The notes under the pieces are model-generated. The model saw only the letters and a program-made list of their open reading frames with translations. It was not told where the DNA came from and ran no database searches. Made by a program: the position numbers and the translations under genes. From Girardinichthys multiradiatus (lineage: Eukaryota; Chordata; Actinopteri; Cyprinodontiformes; Goodeidae): a DNA stretch of 64,000 nt. Positions 57,116-64,000 of the stretch are shown piece after piece. Each line of letters opens with the position of its first letter. The first letter of the stretch is position 1. The stretch spans positions 2,355,001-2,419,000 of the forward strand of contig NC_061805.1 of the NCBI RefSeq assembly GCF_021462225.1. Reading direction: 5' to 3'.

Positions 57116-57750
57116 TATACTTGCTTCCTAAACTTCAGATGAAAAAGTTAAAACGTCACTTGTCTCCATTTTCTCTAAACAGAACAGGCCAATCAATGGC
57201 ATACCTTTACCCACTATGTCTTCTATGGCCGCCACCAGGCGCCAGAATGTTTACGATTCAACTCTTAGATTAAATTAGAAGAAATGAGTGAATTCAAATC
57301 TATCTCATAGATGTCGATATTACATTTGCTATGGTTCCTGATGATGTTTGTTTGATTCTTTTTTTTTTTTATTGCAAATACGGTCAAATGAGCGCGATAA
57401 CATTACAATTAATACACTACTAAAATGCCTTTAATAAAGTTCAATAAATGTGGGGCATGTAGGCTAAGTTGTATTTTCTTCTTCTGCATTTGTAAAAATT
57501 ATGATGTGATCAGAATATTTTAATTTCTAAATAGCAGACATCTTATCAGTTCTCAGAACTTGTCATCTCATTCATTTTAATTCTCTAAGAACCATTTCTG
57601 CCATATATCACGCTGGCTACATGCAGAAGTATAGATGATTATTTTTATTATATTCTATACTGTTGGTTTCATTTTGACTATAAAGATTTTATAACTCATT
57701 TTCTGGGTATAGATGATTTACACTGTAGAATGGTCACTGGTTACTGAAGA
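57116..57750. other. AT-rich spacer, no gene seen
   Basis: Contains GCCGCCACCAGGCGCCAGAATG near 57230; otherwise nothing. Confidence 0.45.
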
Positions 57751-59350
57751 TACAGGTCCTTCTCAAAATATTAGCATATTGTGATAAAGTTCATTATTTT
57801 CCATAATGTCATGATGAAAATTTAACATTCATATATTTTAGATTCATTGCACACTAACTGAAATATTTCAGGTCTTTCATTGTCTTAATACAGATGATTG
57901 TGGCATACAGCTCATGAAAACCCAAAATTCCTATCTCACAAAATTAGCATATTTCATCCGACCAATAAAAGAAAAGTGTTTTTAATACAAAAAACGTCAA
58001 CCTTCAAATAATCATGTACAGTTATGCACTCAATACTTGGTCGGGAATCCTTTTGCAGAAATGACTGCTTCCATGCGGCGTGGCATGGAGGCAATCAGCC
58101 TGTGGCACTGCTGAGGTCTTATGGAGGCCCAGGATGCTTCGATAGCGGCCTTTAGCTCATCCAGAGTGTTGGGTCTTGAGTCTCTCAACGTTCTCTTCAC
58201 AATATCCCACAGATTCTCTATGGGGTTCAGGTCAGGAGAGTTGGCAGGCCAATTGAGCACAGTGATACCATGGTCAGTAAACCATTTACCAGTGGTTTTG
58301 GCACTGTGAGCAGGTGCCAGGTCATGCTGAAAAATGAAATCTTCATCTCCATAAAGCTTTTCAGCAGATGGAAGCATGAAGTGCTCCAAAATCTCCTGAT
58401 AGCTAGCTGCATTGACCCTGCCCTTGATAAAACACAGTGGACCAACACCAGCACCTCAGACCATCACTGACTGTGGGTACTTGACACTGGACTTCTGGCA
58501 TTTTGGCATTTCCTTCTCCCTAGTCTTCCTCCAGACTCTGGCACCTTGATTTCCGACATGCAGAATTTGCTTTCATCCGAAAAAAGTACTTTGGAACACT
58601 GAGCAACAGTCCAGTGCTGCTTCTCTGTAGCCCAGGTCAGGCGCTTCTGCCGCTGTTTCTGGTTCAAAAGTGGCTTGACCTGGGGAATGCGGCACCTGTA
58701 GCCCATTTCCTGCACACGCCTGTGCACAGGTGGCTCTGGATGTTTCTACTCCAGACTCAGTCCACTGCTTCCGCAGGTCCCCCAAGGATCTGGAATCAGC
58801 CCTTCTCCACAATCTTCCTCAGGGTCCGGTCACCTCTTCTCGTTGTGCAGCGTTTTCTGCCACACTTTATCCTTCCCACAGACTTCCCACTGAGGTGCCT
58901 TGATACAGCACTCTGGGAACAGCCTATTCGTTCAGAAATTTCTTTCTGTGTCTTACCCTCTTGCTTGAGGGTGTCAATAGTGGCCTTCTGGACAGCAGTC
59001 AGGTCGGCAGTCTTACCCATGATTGGGGTTTTGAGTGATGAACCAGGCTGGGAGTTTTAAAGGCCTCAGGAATCTTTTGCAGGTGTTTAGAGTTAACTCG
59101 TTGATTCAGATGATTAGGTTCATAGCTCGTTTAGAGACCCTTTTAATGATATGCTAATTTTGTGAGATAGGAATTTTGGGTTTTCATGAGCTGTATGCCA
59201 AAATCATCCGTATTAAGACAATAAAAGACCTGAAATATTTCAGTTAGTGTGCAATAAGTCTAAAATATATGAATGTTAAATTTTCATCATTACATTATGG
59301 AAAATAATGAACTTTATCACAATATGCTAATATTTTGAGAAGGACCTGTA
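57751..59350 (-). mobile_element. Tc1-like element C, full length, 1600 bp
   Basis: Same family as A and B: TIRs of about 200 bp (57751-57952 and the complement ending 59350), TA at both edges, transposase on the minus strand. Both native ends are present, unlike element A. Confidence 0.95.
58030..59020 (-). pseudogene. Tc1-like transposase with several lesions
   Basis: N-terminus 59020-58796 (MGKTADLTAVQKATIDTL, ISERIGCSQSAVSRHLSG) is intact to KIVEKG; CGA became TGA after that. One-base insertions follow near 58790 (CCAGATCCTT) and 58733 (CCACCTGTGCAC), a 4-base loss near 58556 (ATGTCGGAAATC) and TGG to TGA at 58458-58456 with loss of four codons after it. The catalytic Asp (SDESKF), Asp (QHDLAPAHS; here preceded by FFSM/FQ variation) and Glu (NPIENLW) codons are all still visible in separate frames. 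Confidence 0.92.
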
Positions 59351-60550
59351 ACTCATTTAGTGTGACCTACCTGGTAAATTTGGCAGTGTAAGCTGCTTTG
59401 CTACAACATAAGGTTATTTGGTGCAGAAGACATTTTGTGATAAAAGTACAGAATGATATAGTCAAGACAAACAAGACATACAAAAAAAAAAATAAAAAAT
59501 AAAGGATAAAGTAAGTTTCAAATTTGACTCAGGAAGTTCGGGTTAAAGGCTGGTTGTGACTCAGTAATCTAACTTTTAATCAATCTCAGTTGAGATGGCT
59601 CAGTCAGGGTGGCCACAGTTTCTATCCTTCATAAAGACAGTTTCTGCTTAGAGAAAGAGATGGTTGTGGACGGTGAGCAGCGATCCCTTCAGCCTAAATT
59701 GAAACCCCGTGAGTATCCCTATACCATGATAACATATTTGCACTATTATGCAGATTGTGAGGATATCCTACATCATGTCAGAACCCAGCAGTGGATCAAG
59801 GTGAAGGATTCAACAATCTTTATTTTTCAATGTCTCACTGTGTGGACGCCAATTCCAGCGCAGTCTTCAATGATGTCTGACCCCAGCTCAGAACATCCCA
59901 GACATAAGGTTTGGACTGCTCCATGAAGAGGAGATGTCACTGAAAGCTGAAGACTTTGTGAAAACACTCAAATGAAGTGGTTTGTTACTGCAAAGTTGCT
60001 GAAGTACAGTTTTGAGTGTAGGTGCCACTGCAGCTATGTTATTTTGTAAAATGCTAGTGCAAAAATGACTTTTGATGGGCTGTGTCCCGATATTCAGTGC
60101 TTAGTCAGATTGAGCTTGCTAGATTAAATTTGGAAAAAATAAATGTGCCGGTCTATTTAGTTGTTGAAAGAACTAGATGTTCTTTTCACTTATCTCTCCA
60201 ATTCTGTATTGGTTAGGTTCCGTGCAAAGCTATTGTTTGCCAGAAATGGGTCCATTAAACAAATGATAACTTCTTTCCACCCCTTTCAAATCAAGCAACT
60301 CCAATTGAAATCCAACTTATTTCCCCTGACAGCAGACTCAGCAGACTGGGTATGGGTGAAAAAGGGTTTGGGGCAAAAAAAGAGAAAGAAGGAGCAAAAA
60401 ATAATTGGACTTCCCTCCCCCATTTTTTCAGAACGCCCTCCTTCCATTCTTGTCCACACACTTAATTAACACAAGCCAAGTCAGGAGGCCTGGAGAGAAA
60501 ATCTGCTGTTTGGACAAAAAAAGACCAGTAACATATTGTGTTCTTTATAT
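59351..60550. other. spacer, no confirmed gene
   Basis: A plus-strand frame at 59609-59926 (105 codons) may be a decayed LINE-1 type ORF1 fragment, but the evidence is weak. A purine run lies at 60365-60400. Confidence 0.35.
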
Positions 60551-60559
60551 ACATATATG

Positions 60560-61260
60560 CAAAAGTGCTGGTAGCTCTGGCCAATGTAATGAAGCCTTAT
60601 AAAAAAAAAGCTGGCAAAGTCAGTCATTCATAAAATCCCAATGTGTGACTATTACTCTAATTACAGAAGACGTCGGTCCCAATTAGCCTACTGCTTTTCT
60701 TCTGTTTCATTCTTGATTAACAGAGCCATGTTAATTACAGGTTTCATGAGAGGGGGTATTAATGTATTAGCGGGCCCACACAGCAGGCTGTTAATGCCAT
60801 CCATCCCACCATGTTGCAGAACTTTGCTATAAACCAGCGAGCCTCTCTTGTACTGCTGAGTACTTGTCTTTCTCTCTTCATCTGTGTGTTGTCATTGACT
60901 TGACCATCTACTCCCGCAACAGAATGAGTTGGACTGGAGCCTTTGTGTTTCATAATAAAGGGGAAAATGAAAGGCTGAAATGAATTTAGAGAAAGAAAAC
61001 GAAAAAAAATTAAGAAGGCTTGAGCAGGTCTAGGGCTGTGGAAGGCAGTAGTGCCATGTGTTAATTACACATGTAAAGCCTATTACATCCAGAGAGAACA
61101 CCTGCCAGCAGGGGAAATGAGGCCTCATCCCAACGCCAGCCACATAGAGCCAAATGAACCCTCATTGTACCGGGCAGATGATAGCACTCTGATTACGGTT
61201 TTATATGGTGCCTGGATTGGACAGCACACTTAACATTGAAATCATTCTCCAGGGAGCAAT
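60560..61260. other. repeat-poor block rich in homeodomain-like sites, possible conserved non-coding DNA
   Basis: ATTA-core sites lie near 60658 (TAATTAC), 60680 (CAATTAG), 60712 (GATTAAC), 60731 (TTAATTAC) and 61061 (TTAATTAC) in balanced, repeat-free sequence. Frames on both strands are short and without domain. Confidence 0.3.
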
Positions 61261-62335
61261 CACAGGTTGAAATTTAAATTTTACAGGTTGAGGTGTCATC
61301 AGTTAGAATGCTCAGCAGACACCACTGTGGCAGGTCAGTGTTACAGTCAAGTTGCTTCAGATGAAGAAAGACTGAGATCAGCTGGTGAACAGTGGAGTGT
61401 TCTACTGCTGCAACATATTTGGTTTGATTTTCTTAAAGTTTGTCCAATGTGTGTCCAGTGATTTGTAACAGATTCTTTGAAAACTTCATTGTAGTGTCGC
61501 CACTTGCCAAAAATTACTGTTTACAGTTTCAAGTACTGGTAAGTCTTATCCTGGGTGAGCGACCAGTGTTACCGAAGCATCTGGAAAGACATGTACAGTA
61601 ATAATACGAGTTAATCATTTAACAGTGGAGCCTGTAACATCACTTTTGTGTGTTGTGCTATTAATGCTAAGGACTGGCATATAAGAGTTCAATTCATTGT
61701 GTGAAAACCAATAAAAGAACATCCGTAGAAGACAACATAGTAAGCACTAAGCAGTCGTTCTTATAAGGGATCATCAGGCCAGAGCAAAGGAGGGGCCTAT
61801 GAGTGTTAAGGGTGGGCAATGTATATTTTCTTTTTAATAACATCAAAATTCTTATTTTATGATGAGGGCACTGGCATTATCAAGTATTTATCTCAATTTG
61901 TTAAAAATCCTTTGGAGTTGTGAAAAAAATATAGTCTTTGTTTGTCACACAGAGATGATTTTTCTTCAAAAAGGATATCAGACCCAATCTCGCAACTATG
62001 TGGAAAAGCGGTTACTGTCAAAGACAGGCACATCAGACTGTTTTTACTTTCTCTGATCTGACCACCAAAATAACCAGCTACTGTATAAAGACATCAAACT
62101 TTTAGGACAAAATGAAAAAAGAGATTAGTGACAGGGGCCTAAGAGAAGTGGTGATATGACAACTTCTACAAGTCAGTGCACTCAATTAATAGCTATTAAT
62201 AAGTATGCACCTATCAGTAAGTCTGTGGCTGTCGTTTGTGGTTTAATCTCTTGATTGATGATTACATTACTCGCATTTATATGCCCACAAAAACAGAGAT
62301 GGGGGTAAGCATCTATATTTCATAGATATGCGGCC
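61261..62335. other. AT-rich spacer, no gene seen
   Basis: Nothing recognised. Confidence 0.45.
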
Positions 62336-62339
62336 AACA

Positions 62340-62765
62340 TTAGCTACGTTTACATAGACATAAGTAATTGGAATAAATGGCTGATCAGACAAAAAATGTG
62401 TCATGTAAACATGTCAGTCGGAATATTCTAATTGGATTCAGCAGGATTCAAATGAAATTGTAATCCAATTGAGAGGGGTGGTTTATGCCAATTGACAGTC
62501 CAAATTGGCATGCATGTAAACCCTTGACAGGATCAAGTTATTCTGAATGAGGCAAACTGACCTGAGTGTGCATGTGCACCCCACATCAACGTGATGTACT
62601 GTATCACCGCCTTCAATGGCTAGTCACTCCGGCTAGATGCTACAGAATATTCCGATCGGCAAGTTTACATTGACACATTTTTAGTCAGCTTAATTCTGAT
62701 TACTTATGTCCATATAAATGGTACAATCCAATTATTTTTTGTTTTTTAATCCGATTATATTTTAA
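62340..62765. mobile_element. MITE-like palindromic element
   Basis: The left arm ACGTTTACATAGACATAAGTAATTGGAAT (62346 on) pairs with the right segment ATTCTGATTACTTATGTCCA near 62696-62715. Inside are CATGTAAAC boxes (62404, 62514) and an inverted AATATTC near 62422 and 62647. It has no coding capacity: a non-autonomous DNA transposon by structure; superfamily unknown. Confidence 0.5.
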
Positions 62766-62814
62766 TCTGAGAGTGAAATTTTGTGTGTGTAAATGTTGTA
62801 CTGTCTACCATGTC

Positions 62815-63125
62815 GCTCGAAGAATTTCATGACCACAGACATCAGGTCGACAGGCGTGTAGTCATTTAATCCTGTGATGGTGTGTATCTTGGGTACTGGG
62901 ATGATGGTAGAGCATTTGAACAAGGAGGAAACCTCACACAGCTCCAGTTAATTGTTGAAGATCTCAGTGAAGATGGGTGCCAGTTGGTCAGGCCTTTCTT
63001 GTTTTCAGGCACTAAAAGAGCCTATTTTCTTCCTCAGATATCCTCAGTGCAGCCAGAGGGGGTCTGAAGGCAGGGGGGTGATTGGTGTATTGGAGGAATT
63101 TATATCTGACTGGAATTTGGAGAGT
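62815..63125 (-). mobile_element. Rex1-like LINE fragment (RT N-terminal region)
   Basis: Matches about 370-690 in the same orientation: TCATGACCACAGAC, TGTAGTCATTTAATCCT, TTGGGTACTGGGATGATGGT. It has internal losses and is clearly older than the copy at the left edge. Confidence 0.75.
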
Positions 63126-63330
63126 TGGGCTCCCAGATGAGCATGTAGAGACAGTGGACAGTCACTGGCATTGACTTTGCAGCAATCCCTCATACTGAGC
63201 ATGCATGTAGCGACAGTGGAGAGGAAAAACTCCCTTTTAACAGGAAGAAACTTCCAGCAGAACCAGGCTCAGTGTGAGCGGCCATCTGCCACGACCGACT
63301 GGGGGTTTGAGAAAACAGTTCTCTGTTGTG
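63126..63330 (-). mobile_element. L2-type 3' UTR fragment
   Basis: Complement of the L2 UTR blocks TGCAAAGTCAATGCCAGTGAC and GAGCCTGGTTCTGCTGGA. It directly abuts the Rex1 fragment; the terminus is missing. Confidence 0.75.
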
Positions 63331-63344
63331 TTTTAAAGGGGACA

Positions 63345-64000
63345 TATCATGCAAAATCCAATTTTTTAGCCCTTAAATACTTTTTGTAGTATACTTGGAG
63401 TCCGTAGGAGAGCAGAAAAGTTGAATTTAGTCTGTTTCTGTTTGCGTCATATTTTTCAATCAGTTCAGCTACCATCATCTGTTACATTTTCCCAACTGTT
63501 ACGTCACAGTATTTGCGTATCCACCATATTTATATCTCGCAGCGATTTTGTAGTCAAGTTCAAGTATGCTTACGCTGCAAGAGGACAGGTTCGGTTTGAT
63601 TGTTGGGTGTATTAACCCACACAATTCATTACAGTGTCCCCCAGCATCAGAACCTCTTCAAAGTGCCTGGCTAAATTTTATTTTTAATGGAAATGTTCCC
63701 ACATTAGTGGGGAAATTCCTGTTTCCCCACTTCAAGGATGAGTTCTTCAGCAACCCCTGCCAGTATCCAGAAGGATTTCCTGAAAAACTTCATCTGGTTA
63801 AGGGGTCAGTTCTTCTGTCTATGGAAACAACGGAAACGGGTAAGCTCCTCATAACGTTAAAACGACAACAAACTTTATTTTAGATGTAAATTTATTGTGT
63901 GTTGATGTGACCTCCTGGCTATTGGTTTGATAGCAGTAGCATCGTGCCTTCTGGTTATGTTAGTGCTTTGTGCTGCTTTTAGTTTCTTGAGGCCTAAACA
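63345..64000 (+). mobile_element. P-element-like (THAP) DNA transposon, left end
   Basis: Begins AAAGGGGACATATCATGCAAA (63337-63357), a left-end type common in fish P/hAT-like repeats, and carries the THAP-like frame at 63566-63883. It continues past the window. Confidence 0.4.
63566..63883 (+). pseudogene. THAP-type zinc-finger domain, degenerate
   Basis: The 105-codon frame has VGCINPHNSLQCPP (Cys region), WLNFIFNGNVP (about residues 35-45; typical THAP WxxFI with NG.VP), FLFPHFKDEFFSNPCQYP (about 52-69; the second Cys of the CxxHF box is Leu) and FPEKLHLVKGSVL (about 71-83). THAP domains bind DNA in P-element transposases and host THAP proteins. The zinc site is damaged, so a transposon relic is likelier than a host gene. 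Confidence 0.5.

Noticed and set aside
59609..59926. Possible LINE-1 ORF1 fragment (KVKDSTIFIFQCLT similar to ...FPDLT)
   Set aside because: Similarity is limited to a few residues; a profile search would be needed.

Overview
This window looks like teleost fish nuclear DNA, probably from a spiny-rayed (percomorph-type) fish. The reasons are the Rex1- and Rex3-like LINEs, fish-type L2 LINE tails ending in a GAATT-rich run, several Tc1-like DNA transposons, a tyrosine-recombinase retrotransposon, many CA/TG microsatellites and AT-rich spacers. I found no convincing host protein-coding gene, no rRNA and no functional tRNA. The long open frames all belong to transposable elements; most other open frames are chance frames, antisense shadows or microsatellite translations.

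Layout. 1-1722 (-): Rex1-like LINE whose endonuclease/reverse transcriptase frame stays open to the window edge. 1723-3475 (+): 3' part of a DIRS/Ngaro-type tyrosine-recombinase retrotransposon with a 26-bp minisatellite in its tail. 5231-7210 (-): decayed L2 LINE. 7650-8295: Rex1 fragment joined to an unclassified repeat (family X). 9985-10362: CCCTAA-rich repeat between CA tracts. 10600-12365 and 15690-16870: unclassified repeats (family Y) and LINE tails. 17459-20772 (-): near-full-length Rex3 with an exact 12-bp target-site duplication. 22141-22832: L2 tail. 24772-26145: a dispersed repeat split by a rearranged Tc1-like element (24851-25958). 30441-32054 (+): almost intact Tc1-like element. 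40588-44640: a second Tc1-like family broken by nested L2 and family-X insertions. 45583-48059: more Tc1-like remains and a third family-Y copy. 48119-50282 (-): Rex3 copy with internal deletions. 51700-52272: right end of the second Tc1-like family. 57751-59350 (-): third copy of the long-TIR Tc1-like element. 62340-63890: MITE-like palindrome, Rex1/L2 fragments and the start of a P-element-like (THAP) transposon.

Between these lie repeat-poor stretches (around 14.3, 28.0-28.5, 34.3-36.1, 45.1 and 60.6-61.3 kb) whose texture, with homeodomain-like TAATTA sites, resembles conserved non-coding DNA of a gene desert. That is inference without alignment. Two GC-richer blocks (39.78-40.05 and 56.95-57.11 kb) look promoter- or first-exon-like. 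The elements are independent insertions rather than a pathway; the interest lies in their nesting, shared lesions and rearrangements.
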